A DNA stretch of 64,000 nucleotides from Liquidambar formosana (Eukaryota; Streptophyta; Magnoliopsida; Saxifragales; Altingiaceae), in assembly GCA_039720395.1 (NCBI GenBank), contig CM077828.1:21804717-21868716 (forward strand). Reading direction: 5' to 3'. The notes under the pieces were generated by a model, which was not told the DNA's origin, made no database searches, and was given only the letters and a program-made list of their open reading frames with translations. Positions 1 through 11,300 of the stretch are shown piece by piece. The position numbers and the translations under genes were made by a program. How positions within the stretch are numbered: position 1 is the stretch's first letter; each line of letters begins with the position of its first letter.

Positions 1-1187
1 ATAAAACCTGTTTTATTTGGAAAAGTCAAAGTGCAATGTGTCCAAAAAAAATAAAAAATAAAATGCTTTATTAATTAAATCCTGTTTTATTACCCTTGAT
101 AATGACTTGATAATTTCGGGTCGTGACAATTCTTTTTGGTATCAAAGCGGCTAGTAGATCCACATGGGTGATATGTGTGGGTGATAGATAATATGATATG
201 TTAAATGTGAGATGATCATGGATTTTTGGTTGATTATTAGAATATTAAATTTATTGGTTAGTGACCTCTATTGCATGGTATATTGATCTGTTATGCTGTA
301 TTTTTCATTTTTTCAGCAGAAAGGGTGTTTTGGAACAAATTTATTAAAGGGGTTATCCATATTATAATTTTATGAAAGTTTACAAGAAATACCATTGTTA
401 TGTCTAGTTTTTGTATAAAAATTTTCAAAATCAAATTCTTTGTGGTTTATTCCCAGAAATTCAAACATATTCATTGGTCAATATTGTTTTGAAATTCCAG
501 CAAAGTAATTTCAGATAAAATCGTTAAATTATTTTATAAAGAGAAGCTTTGCATCCCGAGGCATATTTTTCCAAACTGTTTTATGAGTCTAGTTTACATA
601 GAATCAAGAAACTCAAGATTTGAATATATATATTTGTGGGTATGAATATATTGGAAGTTGTTAATTGATTATATGTAGTGGATTATTCCACCATACTTGG
701 AAATGTACTTTCTTGAAAAAAAAAATAAAAATTGTTTTATCAATCTGCTCTTTAAAATATGAGTTATATAGCGGAAGCGCAGTAGTTATAACGTTTTTGA
801 TTTAAGGCTATTTAAATTTCGAGGACGAAAATTTTTTTTAGGAGGGTAGATTGTAATATCCCTACTCTAATTTTGGTAATTATATTGTTTTGGGTCTATT
901 AGCGATTGGTATTAATTGCTAATTGGGGGTTAAATAATTTTGCTTTAACTTGGTGTTAAGGGTCTAATTATCTTATTTATTTATTTAATTATTTTTAGAC
1001 GGGTCATGCTGGATTTTTATTAAAATAATTGTTAAAATAATTTATTTCTCACTTACTTATAGATATAAAACTTGTTTTGTTTGGAAAAGTCAAAGTGCAA
1101 TGTGTCCAAAAAAAAAATCAAATGCTTTATTAGTTAAATCTTGTTTTATTACCTTTGATCATGATTCAATAATTTCGGGTCCTTACA
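1..1187 (+). mobile_element. Short non-autonomous LTR retrotransposon, copy 1 (5' LTR cut by window edge)
   Basis: The window opens inside the 5' LTR, which ends at 128 (...GTGACA). A primer-binding site TGGTATCAAAGC (137-148, initiator-Met tRNA type) follows. About 700 bases of non-coding internal sequence end in the purine tract AGGAGGGTAGA (about 840-850). The 3' LTR runs 852-1187 (TGTAATATCC...CTTACA). No gag or pol is visible, so movement would need proteins supplied in trans. The 3' junction (GAGGACGAAA, T-run, AGGAGGG, TGTAATATCC) resembles chromovirus-type Gypsy elements, which suggests an internally deleted derivative; that assignment is inference. Its 3' flank is a zinc-finger remnant, the same site occupied by copy 2 at 32421-33804, so both copies trace to one insertion followed by segmental duplication. 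Confidence 0.8.
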
Positions 1188-1192
1188 ACAGT

Positions 1193-1270
1193 GGTTTCTT
1201 TGACACTAATGGCTACTACAATATCTACAAGATCACGTTCGAGAACATCAGGAAAGTACTGTTCCACTAG
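1193..1270 (+). pseudogene. Two-finger C2H2 mini-protein gene, remnant 1 (3' side of LTR insertion)
   Basis: The reading frame gives GFFDTNGYYNIYKITFENIR and on to a TAG at 1268-1270. It matches the first finger of the better copies at 34954-35154 and 58235-58462, but both zinc-binding cysteines of the CNxC pair are tyrosines and the frame stops before the second finger. The 5' part of the gene lies left of the window, beyond the LTR element. Clearly dead. Confidence 0.75.
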
Positions 1271-2361
1271 GGTGTCATGCATGGGTGGAGCCAAGTGGGA
1301 CCGAAGGGTCACTGACCCATCTCAAATTTTTACTTTATTTTATTTATTTTATACATATTTATTTTTGCTTATCACAAATTTGCTCCCCCTCTTTTTTTGG
1401 CTCTCCTTTAGGGCTTTCTATTTATTTATTTATTTATTTATTGGTGGCCTAGAGAGGTTTCATTTATAATAAGGGTGGGTGTTTTTGTTTATTTATATTT
1501 ATACTTAAATATGACTTCAGATCAATAAATGAAAGTTTTGAAACACGACACTTGTACATATCTTAATCATTGTTGTGATTCTAGAATGCACCATAGGAGC
1601 TTATATAAGGAAAATGGCCTCATTTGGCCAAATTATCCAAGCAATCCAAAGCTTCCAAGCTGACAAACATTGTAATGAATTCTCTTAGTAATACAAGTGA
1701 ACTTTTTCACAAATGCTTGTGTGTTTTCTTCATTCCTAGTTTAGACTTTAGAGTATATATATTGCACGTAAAGAAGACTATTTCACTTTACCCTTTCTTT
1801 GTTTTTTTTTCAATCCAAATTAGAGTGGTGGGACTATGTCATTATTGTCAGATTTAAATGTCATAGAATGCATCAATAGTAGTGTGCTTGAAGGTTTGCT
1901 TAACGGTTCACAAGTAGGGCATGAAGCTTAACTATCATATGGGTAGTGGGTTGAAACATCAAGCCCTCAGTATTAGAGTTATGTTGCAAGATAGACACGA
2001 TTAAGAAAGGAGGAAATGGCTACAATGCTACCACCTTTAACGTGACTAAACAACTGAAATGAAGAAATGCCACAACACTAAAAAAGGTAGGAAGGTTCGA
2101 TTGAAGTCGGAAAAAAAAATAAAAAATTTGAAGTTGTTGTCAATTAATTTAAGAAAATTTGGCTTGTGTTTGGTAGTGAGTTTTTTCAAGAGAGATGAGT
2201 GCGTATGTATCCCTCTTGTGCATTTCTCTCTTCTTTCTTTTCTTTTCATTTTTTTTTTCTCTTTTCATTATTGTTTGGTTGTTGAGAAAATTTCGAGAAA
2301 ATTTGGCGTGTGTTTTGTAGTAAGTTTTTTTTCTCTTCACTTTTTCCCTCTCACACTTTCC

Positions 2362-2616
2362 ATGGAGGATTACAACTGTTGCTCCACCGGCACCTGTGCC
2401 AGATCACAATTGGTTCTTTGACACAAACAGACAGTGCAATATCTCCAGGAAGAATTCGATTGCTTCAAGAAAATGCTGCTCCATCAGCGTGTTAGGCACC
2501 TGTCTTGCAAGGTGATCTGCGGTGGTTCCTGTGGGAGGCGGTTCAAGAACAAAGGAGACATAAGGTCTCACTACAACTGTCGCGGTCCCCATCTGAAGAA
2601 GTGGAAGATGCAATGA
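2362..2616 (+). pseudogene. Two-finger C2H2 mini-protein gene, remnant 2 (frameshifted)
   Basis: An ATG at 2362 opens MEDYN, the family start (compare MDDYE at 15272 and MEELV at 58462). A frameshift follows almost at once; the family sequence VAPPAPVPDHNWFFDTN continues in another frame. A second shift lies at the first finger. The second finger then reads cleanly as CGGSCGRRFKNKGDIRSH to a TGA at 2614-2616. The upstream CT-rich leader resembles those of the copies at 15272 and 32373. It is unlikely to make a folded product. Confidence 0.8.
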
Positions 2617-2734
2617 TCAGATCATGTGTAGGGTTTGAACGAGTTTTCCATTGTTTTTGTTTTAATACTGTTTGGCTTATCTTTGGACCATATAATATTT
2701 GGATGACTAGTAAATAATTTTTCCAATTAAAACA

Positions 2735-2884
2735 TTCGTATGGAATTAGACTTGCATAGCACAATCCATAATGGAGACGGCATGCGCAATTAAGAAGGAT
2801 CTGGCTTATAATTTAGTCCAAAACTTGTATGTAGTTGAGATGTCATAATCATCAGTGTAATAATGTAACAAACGTCATCCAAGT
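2735..2884 (-). pseudogene. Scrambled fragment of the F-box/DUF295 gene 3' end
   Basis: Four short pieces of the 3' coding end of the F-box/DUF295 gene are joined in the wrong order. Using plus coordinates of intact gene 1, they are about 27347-27360 (GAATTAGACTTGCAT), 27179-27245 (GCACAATCCATAATGG onward), 27295-27330 (TCATAATCATCAGT region) and 27131-27147 (AACGTCATCCA). The order is not colinear with either intact gene, and the last piece runs straight into a zinc-finger remnant. The same scrambled unit is at 34600-34755, so the rearrangement predates duplication. Confidence 0.7.
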
Positions 2885-3061
2885 GGATTTTTGAATACGA
2901 ACGGCCATTGCAATATCTGCGGGAATACATTCGAGAGCACGGAGAAGATCCACCAGGCTGCCTTGCACCGATGTTGCAAAGTATTTTGCGGCAGTTCCTA
3001 TGGGAGAAGGTTCAAGACCAAGGGTGACATGAGATGCCATTGTGACCTGACGCCACCCTAG
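2885..3061 (+). pseudogene. Two-finger C2H2 mini-protein gene, remnant 3
   Basis: This is an open 58-codon stretch without a start codon. It reads GFLNTNGHCNICGNTFES, keeps C-x2-C of finger 1 but has lost residues before HQAALH, then KVFCGSSYGRRFKTKGDM, where one cysteine of finger 2 is tyrosine. It ends at TAG 3059-3061 after a small shift that destroys the last RRHP. The 5' side is replaced by the scrambled F-box piece. Confidence 0.75.
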
Positions 3062-3085
3062 TCTCAAGAGGAGGAGGCATAACAA

Positions 3086-3196
3086 GTATTTTGCGGCGGT
3101 TCCTATAGGAGAAGGTTTAAGACCAAGGGTGACATGAGATGCCATTGTGACCGACACCACCCTAGTCTCAAGAGGAGGAGGCAGAACAAGCTATAG
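3086..3196 (+). pseudogene. Tandem partial duplicate of C2H2 remnant 3 (second finger only)
   Basis: This repeats the second half of the unit at 2985-3075 (VFCGGSYRRRFKTKGDM, RCHCDRHHPSLKRR) and ends at TAG 3194-3196. It is a local tandem copy of about 100 bases. It keeps the terminal HHPSLKRRR that the preceding copy lost, so the duplication predates that frameshift. Confidence 0.7.
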
Positions 3197-3199
3197 ATC

Positions 3200-4228
3200 A
3201 TGGTGGGTTGGGGTTTGAACGATGAGTTTTCCACTTTTGGCTGCTGCTTTTTTTCCGGATAAGTATTGTTTGGTTTGTCTTTGGATATTTGATAGTTGGA
3301 TGACTCTGCATGTTAAGTAATTTTTCCAATATATCTGTTTGATTTTCTCTAAGAATTTGTTTCTAGTGTGTTTATATACATATTTATCAAACCTGGTTGA
3401 TTTTGCATCATTACTTGACTAGTTTACACACACACATGCACAAACATGTGTATATACATATATATAGTCCCGATCAAGTGAGCATATACTCACCTAATTT
3501 ACTAGTATATATACAGTCCCGATCAAGGCGTCAACACCAACTTCATCTCACTCTTTTTTTTTTTTTTTTTTTTCCCTTCTCTTCCTTCTTTAATGAAACA
3601 TGGAAAAGGAAGGAAGAGGGATTTTCGAGCTTAAGGTTTGCTCAAATGGGTTCTCTCACTTTTTTTCTCTTTCCTCTTCTTATTTCTTATCCTTCTCATT
3701 TTTCTTTTCAACTCAACTCTCATGGATAGGGGGCAAAGTCAAGAGTTATCTCCAATGAGGGCACCATGAGCCATTGACGTTGTCGGCCGACCGTCCCTTT
3801 CTTTCGGGAAATTACCTTTTAGTAATCACTTCCCAATGTAATACCAAACAAAGGATATTGTCTATCAACTTAATACAAATTGATGGTATATATGTTTCAA
3901 ATCGACTACCAAGTTCCTTGTTTTGGTATTACATTGGGAAGTCGTTACAAAAACGTAATTCTACAAAAAAAAAAAAAAAAAAATATTTGAGTAAATGGCG
4001 GCACGTGCCCACAAAGGTCCTCACTTGCCTCCGCCCCTGCTCATGGACTAGTAGGAAGTGGGTAAAGGAGTTTGACGATCTGTCATCTGTCTCCTTCTAA
4101 AATGGATATCTTAGCCACTCAGCAAAGTTGTGAGAAACACTACCGAACCAACTCTCGACCGTCGTATTTTGCTCTGGTGAAAAAAATGCGAAAATCAAAC
4201 ACAGCCATGGGACGTCCCCATAGCGTCG
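3200..4228. other. Intergenic, no gene seen
   Basis: AT-rich sequence with a long T-run (about 3551-3572), an A-run (about 3964-3982) and short ATATAC repeats near 3450-3520. The longest open frames are low-complexity F/S-rich translations of T-runs and have no family resemblance. Confidence 0.6.
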
Positions 4229-4471
4229 GTGCATTGGCAATTTGGTGGCATTTGGAATTTTGCAGGGCTGAGATTCAAGAGCTTATGCTCTTTTCATATT
4301 TTGAAACTGTCGATTCCCAAAACCAAGCTCCGGCATGAAGGTGGTGAGGTTGATTTTGCTGGTGGGATTGCCGATGAGATGATGGGGTTGTCGTCTTCGA
4401 TCCTCGCCCAAGAAGGCGAGCAGAACATGGACAGGGAATGGGGCCAGAAGATCTGGACTCAATTAGGATGA
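4229..4471 (+). pseudogene. Unidentified ORF fragment (KLRHEGGEVDFAGG)
   Basis: A continuous frame of about 80 codons reads FHILKLSIPKTKLRHEGG, then VDFAGGIADEMMG and SSSILAQEGEQNMD, to a TGA. The composition looks like real coding sequence, but I do not recognise the family. The last 30 codons recur at about 29628-29725 (MGLSSSILTEEGEQNMDK) at the left edge of another duplicated block, with substitutions and a shifted end. The first codons are arbitrary; nothing marks a promoter or a start. It could be one exon of a dead gene or an old captured fragment. Confidence 0.35.
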
Positions 4472-4489
4472 CAAGGAAAAGGGATCAGT

Positions 4490-5195
4490 GTCAACCGGTA
4501 AAGTATTTAGGTGTAAATCTTATGGTTCTTGACAGGGCTAATTTGCCAAAATTATAAATAAAAAAAAGAAAAGAAAAAATGAAGGGGAATTATAGATTGG
4601 TCCACTATGGGTAAATAATTATAGTTCGATAAAAATAATTATTAACTTCATAGTAAATGACTACTAATTTAACTATAAATGACTACTAACAATAATTATG
4701 TGGTCCGTAGACAACCCAATTAGTAGGTGGAATTATGACTACTAGTAAGTAGTATTTAGTAGTAAGTGCAAGTGAGTGATTTCTATTCCTTCTCTATTTA
4801 ATCATACAATGTCACTCAGTGGCCCGATTGAGCTAAGTGCATGTTTTTTTTTTCTTTTTTTTTTTTTTGGACGATCCATAGAATCTACCCTATGTCATAA
4901 TGTTTTTGTCAATGATTCACTTTCAACCTCTAGGAAATGCTGCTCTAGAGCGGATTAATTGCATTATGGGGGTGTGATTATTTAATCATACAATGTCACT
5001 CAGTGATTATTTTGGGTGTGTACTATTAATTTTTATCTTGATGTCCGTTGGGAAGTTTCACATCCCACATCGAATAAATATCAAATTTATATGTTTTCAT
5101 ATATTCGCTCATTGTTGGATGTATGAGCTAGGGTTGTGGATGGTTTGTATATCATGAGAATTAATTTAGGCCTAAAGACTTAGGATGCCTTTAGT

Positions 5196-5249
<54 letters not shown>

Positions 5250-5945
5250 TATTTCACCAACCTCTCTACTCGAATTTTTTGAATGTTTTACAGTGGACAA
5301 TATATTACTTCTTGTCACTCACAGGCTATTCCAATAGTCTTTTACGGGATGCTTGGTATGCCAGTGCCCACAAATTTGATTACAACTATTAAAGGAATTA
5401 AAATCACATCATCATCAAATAAAAATTTGTGCCTTCATATAATTTTTCACTTTTCAGCCATAGTTGTCAATTTCGTGAAATGTATCACGTATTGGTTTTT
5501 GTATTCTGTATTGATTATTTATGTCATCTCTGGATCATGTGTGCTGTAGGATGATTTTTATTTATTTATTATTATTATTCCGTATTATTTTGCTAAGGAA
5601 GTGTAGTAGGATACGGCCTACGGGGCATAGTCGTCCATCATAAAATACACTTAAAACTAAAGAAATCTCACTTTTACATTTGCCATGGGACGGCAGAATC
5701 TCTTGTAATCAAGGGGGCTAGTACTTTTCAGCATTGTAGAGGCAATTTTCACCCTCCATGAGCTTTGGTAGTAACATTTGATTGCCTTCAGTTTGTATTG
5801 GTGTCTGTTTCTGCATTTGTTTCCTTAGTTCCTAGTATGTTTCTTTTAGGGACTCCTCGTTGGTGTATTTTTATTTTTTAACTACCTCCATTCCATTTTA
5901 TTTTATCATCTTTTCATTTTTGAATGTCCCAAAAAATTTGATCAC
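4490..5945. repeat. Dispersed duplication, copy R1 (partners 29630-30370 and 42175-45310)
   Basis: Landmarks shared in order with the other copies are TGACTACTA repeats (about 4640-4750), GATCCATAGAATCTACCC, CTCTAGAGCGGATTAATTGC, CTCTACTCGAATTTTTTGAATG, GGGATGCTTGGTATGCC, GGATACGGCCTACGGGGC and GACGGCAGAATCTCTTG. No coding sequence is conserved. R1 preserves the uninterrupted version of sites that carry a SINE (near 5660) and a LINE (near 5692-5703) in the third copy. It holds an uninterrupted run of 49 adenines at 5199-5247. Confidence 0.8.
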
Positions 5946-6290
5946 TTTCAAAAATCAAAACAAATTATTATATTATTTTTCCAAAATAACTTTACCATAC
6001 TTAAAATCATCATTATTATATCCACCATCACATTAAGTGTCATTTATCATAAGAGGGGTGGAATTGGAAAGTTAAAAAAAAATTGGATGACTTAATGCAT
6101 TGCCTTAGTATAGTGATCAAATGCCAATGGCTTTGGATCTAATGGTATGTCCTATCCCAATAGGAGTGAGGTTAGCGGAGGCATTGGTTTCGATTCCGTT
6201 TGAATGCGTGTCTGTATTTTGTCATTCGGTTATTAAAAAAAAGAAAAAATCAAAGTGATAAGAGAAAATAGGACAAATTATAATAAAGTT
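5881..6290 (+). mobile_element. MITE-like repeat with a possible SINE-like 3' portion
   Basis: It begins CTACCTCCATTCC and TTTTATTTTATCATC, a decayed Stowaway-like end. The core (5935-6160, with TGTCCCAAA and TTGATCACTTT) recurs inverted at 59365-59600 and in part at 45248-45320. From about 6122 it contains GGATCTAATGG and, near 6190, GGTTTCGATTCC, which resembles a pol III B box, before an A-rich tail. Whether this is one MITE or a SINE next to a MITE is not settled. Confidence 0.45.
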
Positions 6291-6827
6291 TTATTTCTTA
6301 TAGAAAGAGTTAGAAAAGGAGTATGAATAACAATTTTTTATCATTTCCATGAATTAAAAGCACTTGTTTCTTCATACTAGACATTGAAAGTGAAAGTTCA
6401 TAATGTTTCACTGCACTGCTCATTAGTCTAGACTATATAGACAAAATATAAAATCATGATCTATTCCAAATTCCTCCTATCAGAAAGAAACCATGTAGCA
6501 TTTTGTGTACAAGTGCATATTTCTCTAACTATAGAATATAATCTGTGGGATGCATCAATATATCATTTAAGTTAATTTCTAGTTCTAATTTCCTGTTTTT
6601 AAGCCTTCAAAATTCATCATCAGTGGCAAAGTTTCCATAGTTAAATCTAATTGGCTTCCTTCTTATTTTCATAGAAAGATAGTAAGCATGCACAAAAACT
6701 ATTTTACTTAAATAGTTGAGTAGTCAAATGTCTTCTTTGGCTTGTGCCTTCCTCATTTATGTGGTGGGTATGACCTGTATGAGTGATTTAGTTATGTGCG
6801 TAAAAAAAATAAGTATAAATAAGTAGT

Positions 6828-6858
6828 CAATATCTACTACAATATCTACAAGATGACG
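6828..6858 (+). pseudogene. C2H2 mini-protein gene, 30-base remnant
   Basis: CTACTACAATATCTACAAG followed by ATGACGT matches the finger-1 segment YYNIYKMTF of the remnants at 1193 and 33810. It abuts the broken 3' end of the GEK1 pseudogene, so a recombination joined the two. Confidence 0.55.
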
Positions 6859-6867
6859 TAAGACAAA

Positions 6868-7057
6868 CTTGTGATCAAGATGTGCTAGAACTTCTCCGCC
6901 AGGAAAGGCTGATTTCGTAGTCTCGTATGAAACTTGAATGGCTTCTCTCCATGCTCCACCAACATTCTCTGCATTTGCACGTCCTTATGATTGGCCAGGA
7001 TCCTCCATAGGCAGAGAGTACCCGGACAGCAGATGGCCCACCCAAACACCATCATTC
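6868..7057 (-). pseudogene. GEK1: GEK1 (D-aminoacyl-tRNA deacylase) pseudogene, 3' exon
   Basis: GEKO1-type D-aminoacyl-tRNA deacylase frees tRNA from mischarged D-amino acids and protects plants from ethanol-linked D-aminoacyl-tRNA toxicity (established knowledge). Read on the minus strand, this exon gives NDGVWVGHLLSGYSLPMEDP, then, after an in-frame TAA at 6987-6985, GRANAENVGGAWREAI, SYETTKSAFPGGEVLAHL and DHK. The acceptor TTTCAG lies just upstream and the one-base phase completes the preceding exon. Homology stops after DHK, where an unrelated zinc-finger remnant begins. With the stop and the missing C-terminus it is a pseudogene. Confidence 0.85.
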
Positions 7058-7604
7058 CTGAAATATCAGCTGGTTTCTTATACATAGAGCACAAATTTTT
7101 ATAATGTCGAATTTGGCAAAGGTTCTATCAAAACATCAGGAAAGGACCAGGTTGGCATTAGTGCACATCAAAGTTACAACAAGAGAATGCAATTTAAACA
7201 TAAGCCTGTATTAGTTGTGATTTGGAAAGATTTCCGATAGATATCAGCACTAGGTGCCACCACAAACTTAAAATCAGCTTTTAGATGAGGACTGAAACAT
7301 TACCTTTTTTTTAGTCAGAATAGGATTTTTATTGACTTAACTGAAGCGTCAATGGATATCAGTGTAAAATAAACTAGCAAGGGGCTCTGCCATATTAATT
7401 AGAATCTTAAATCCTTACGAAATCTAGGCATGTGTCATGCACAAGGTCTCTTGTTATATATGATCTATTGACTGTCTACTGTCAATACAGTCTAGCTGAT
7501 CCAAGGAATCCATATTGTTAACGCCTATCGTTTAGTAAGTGTAGTAAACAAAAACCCACTGAAATTAACACAACAGTAGGAATCTTGGAATAATAGTTAC
7601 TTAC

Positions 7605-7679
7605 AAAATGATATCCATGTGCCGGGGTACATAATGTCCGCCACCTATTCCAAGAAGAATTTTGTTTCTCCCATTCTTC
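7605..7679 (-). pseudogene. GEK1: GEK1 pseudogene, internal exon (GIGGGHYVPRHMDI)
   Basis: This 75-base exon lies between a TGATGCAG acceptor and a GTAAGT donor (minus strand) and translates as KNGRNKILLGIGGGHY followed by VPRHMDII. The GGGHYxPRH signature is diagnostic of the D-aminoacyl-tRNA deacylase (DtdA/GEK1) core. It carries one base at the start and two at the end that fit the phases of the neighbouring exons at 14583-14660 and 6868-7057. The intron between this exon and the 3' exon is 547 bases. Confidence 0.85.
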
Positions 7680-8340
7680 CTGCATCAATAGAAGTGTCAA
7701 TTAAGAGGGGGGAAAATGCAATTAAGTGATGGTCGCAAAACCAAAGCAGAGTATAGATTTATTGAAGAAAAAGCTAAAAAAAAGCTTGCAGGGTTAGAAA
7801 GCAAGTCTCCTTTCGATGGCTGGCTGGACTACCCTTATCACCTCTGTTTTGGCTGCTATTCCTAATTATTAGTGCAAACCACTGCCTTACCGGTAGCCAC
7901 ATGTAATAACTTGGATAAAATGAGTCGTGATTTTATTTGGGGTCCACTGCAGACCAGGGAAAACTTCATTTGGTTGGATGGGATAAAGTGACCAAACTTA
8001 GGAAAAATGGTGGACTGGGTGTCAGGTGTACTGAGTCTATGAACGAAGTTTGTTTGGCCAAACTTAATTGGAACATTGCCCATGAGGCCAAACCTTGGGC
8101 TCAACTTTTGAAGGCTAAATATCATTAGGAAAGGAGAGACCATAATATGCTTACATGTAAGGGTTCTTGTGTTTGGGGAGGGGTTAAAAAAGGTTTTGAC
8201 ACTTTCCAAAAAGGCACAAAATGGAATGTTAAAAATGGGTAGAATGTAAACTTTTGGAGTGATAAATGGAATAGCCATGGGGTTATTACTTATTAGAAAC
8301 ACTATTGAGGGGCCTCTTAATTAATATAGGGGAAGACATT

Positions 8341-11300
8341 TGTGAACCACAGGTTTCGATCCGGGGGAAAGAAAACCCTTCTTTTAAAAAGACTTGTAGA
8401 AATTTAAATTAATAAAAATTTGGTTTTTAAAAGGTTCATAAAAACATAACAAACAAGGAGTCGCCACATCATTTTAAAGGAGAAAAGGAAAACCATGAAA
8501 ATAGTTTTAAAAAGAAACCTTTAAAAAACCAAATACATGACTCCGATTAAGGAACAGCAGGTCTAATCAAAACAAGAGAGGATTCGGAGACTAAGTTACG
8601 ATGTGAGAAGGTTTAGGAAACATCCTATACGCACCCACATCGCCCCAAAATGGGTCTCTGAATTTATATGGGCTATTTCAATCACTTCCTAATTAGTTAC
8701 CATGCATATGTAAAGAATCATCCATAAATCATCCACATTCATCCATGAACATCCATGAAGTATATAAACATCCATAAATCATGTAAACATCCATGAACAA
8801 ATAGGAGAGATATGGAAAGCAGTAAGAGAGACAGAGCATAAGAAACAGATCTATCCTACTCCTTTAGCAAATATGTGATGGGTAAATGAATAAGCATGGA
8901 TCTATCCTACTCCTCTAGCATATATGTGATGGACAAATGGATAAAAAGAAAAAGAAAACCTAGGATACTTAGTATCTTAGGACGGACTTGAACATCAAAT
9001 GAGCACCTACGTACCTTGCATACAAAGATGTAAGAATCAAAGTTTACGTAGTTCGATCGAGAAGGGGTTACTCCCTTTACAATGAACTATAAACCCTAAG
9101 TTTCCATTAAAAGGAAAGAAGAGTTTTAAAAGAAGAAGGATTTCCAAAAAAAGAATTTGAAAAAAGATAGGATTCAAGAAGAGATAGAACTCTTACCCAA
9201 AAAGAAGTTTAAGAAAAATAGAATTCTAAGAGAGATAGAACTCTAATTGAAAAAGAAGTTTAAGAAAAGTAGAATTCTAAAAGAGATAAAACTCTAGATA
9301 AAACAGAATTTTAATGAAAGTAGAGTTCTAAAAGAGATAGAACTCTTATTCAAAAAGGAGTTTTAGAAAACATGGAAACTTAAGAATTACAGTCCAAAGT
9401 AAAAAGAATAACCCAAAGAGGGGGAGAGGAGAACAAATCAAAACAAATTTACCATGAACCACTTACCATATGCAAATTATCCCGAAACATCGAGAAAACA
9501 CCAATTAATCACCCCATGTATTCTATAGGGCAATTATTAAGCTCAAACCAACCATATTCATGCTCAAATCATCATTAGAAGACGTAATTCAAATCTAGAC
9601 AGAATGCTAAACATGCATATAATGACCTAATACTCATGCAAATAACAAAAATCAAAAGAGAAACAAAATCCTAATATGCTCCTATATGTTCTAAACACCC
9701 TAACATGCATAAAACTATAAAAAAAAAAAAAAATGCTAAATATGAATTACCATGATGAAAATATCATATAACAATCCAAAACATGAAAAGAAAACCTAAC
9801 ATGATGCCTTAAGTAAGTATTTTATGTAAAAATGTGAAATAATCATCTTTACGGCGAGCTTTTCTTAAGTAAAATTATCCAGAGATAATTTTATGTAGAA
9901 ACCACTCCGCATGAATGATTTTTTCACATATCCTACGTAAAATATATACCTAAGAATGCAAAGAAACTCATAGTGCACTTAAACACACTCCAGAAAGCAC
10001 CTATGCACAACCTCGCCCTCTAAGGACGATAATTATTTTCGAAAAGAATAATCATCCATACACCTATGAAGATGAGTCTTACACAGCAAGTGTCCTATAC
10101 AAAAGATACTTAAAATCATGCATATAATTGAACCAGGAAGAGAAAACGGCCTAAACACATCAACTAATTTTCTGTACAAAATGTACCTCTATCCTTAAGA
10201 GAGAAACTATCCTAACAGCAAGTAATTCGCAATCCTATTCCACTAGCATGCTTTCCCATCATATTTGAATCATATACACTCTAAAATATAGAGTATATAT
10301 GATTCCTAAATCAATTCTAAGCCATAACTATGTAAAGAATAGAGTAGAAGAAGAAGGAATCGTAAAAGGATGTAAAGGAGACGTACAACAAAGCAAAGGT
10401 CTTTGCTGCGTTCTTCCTTCTCTTTGGCTTGGTTCCCTTCTAGTTCTCCTTTGATATTACAGTAGAAAGCCTTCTCCAAGTGATATGGGTGTGTGCAAAC
10501 TCGTTCTCCCTAGCTTTCTTATGAATATGATGTGTCAAAAGCCCAAAAGTCCAACCAAAAAGTCCTTTATGCTGATGAATGAGCCTCTATTTATAACCAA
10601 CCAAGCATGTGAACCAATGGTTGAGATTAATTCACCATAAAACCAATCTAGGGTTGTAATTAAATCCCATGGATGTTAAACAACTCAAAACCACCTCCCA
10701 ATAGGCTTAGAAGTCCTTTGGAAGGCTAAAATTTGGAGTGATAGAGTCCTATTCTGTCAAAAACTCAAAGAGAAACAAATCAAGACGGAGGCCTCAGGTG
10801 ACCGGTTGGGGTGAACCGGTCACCCTGAGACCAATCTTAGGTTCCCTCGGTTTTTGAAATTCTAGCCCATTTCAGACTCCGAACTTCAAACGGACACAAA
10901 TTTTTCATTTTAACTCCAATTTGAGTGATTCAAAAGCCAAAATTTCAAGGATTCAATGTATAATAAGCTAAAATATTCTCGAATAAAAAATCCCCGACCA
11001 CGGTCAGGTGGCTGGGTTTTCATGAGGCGATTACTCGACAAAAGGTCAATTAACGATAGGGTAATGTGGTGAACTAATCCAAAACCTATCAATAAATTAA
11101 ATTGGCACTTCAATTAGACTCATTTCATTATTCTAAGATCAACGGAACACTCCAGAACAAATTTGGAGGTCAATTGAAAAATATACGAAATAAAAGACGA
11201 AATTGCCCTTCAAGTCGCAAAAGTTTTAATTAACTATCCAAACCTATCTGGAATTGAACAAAATTTGACACACATATTCAAAATGATCCCAGAAACTAAA

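Larger units (their letters stand above)
1..1990. repeat. Segmental duplication, left copy (partner 32640-34585)
   Basis: The LTR element, the zinc-finger remnant (1193-1270), the TATTTATT-rich stretch (about 1420-1440) and the following block (GCACCATARGAGC, ATGGCCTCATTTGGCC, CTTGTGTGTTTTC, ATGGGTAGTGGGTTG) recur in the same order at 32640-34585 with scattered substitutions and small indels. Bases 1460-1990 contain no convincing gene. The 77-codon frame at 1624-1857 is not conserved as protein between the copies. Confidence 0.85.

Noticed and set aside
1624..1857. 77-codon ORF following the first LTR element
   Set aside because: In the duplicate at about 34230-34460 the frame is broken by indels in T-runs. 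No protein-level conservation.
2046..2421. Overlapping ORFs on both strands rich in K or F
   Set aside because: T-run and A-run translations; the only coding signal here is the zinc-finger start at 2362.
7862..8302. 146-codon ORF on the minus strand
   Set aside because: It is antisense to the LINE RT/zf-RVT coding strand, which carries the recognisable motifs.
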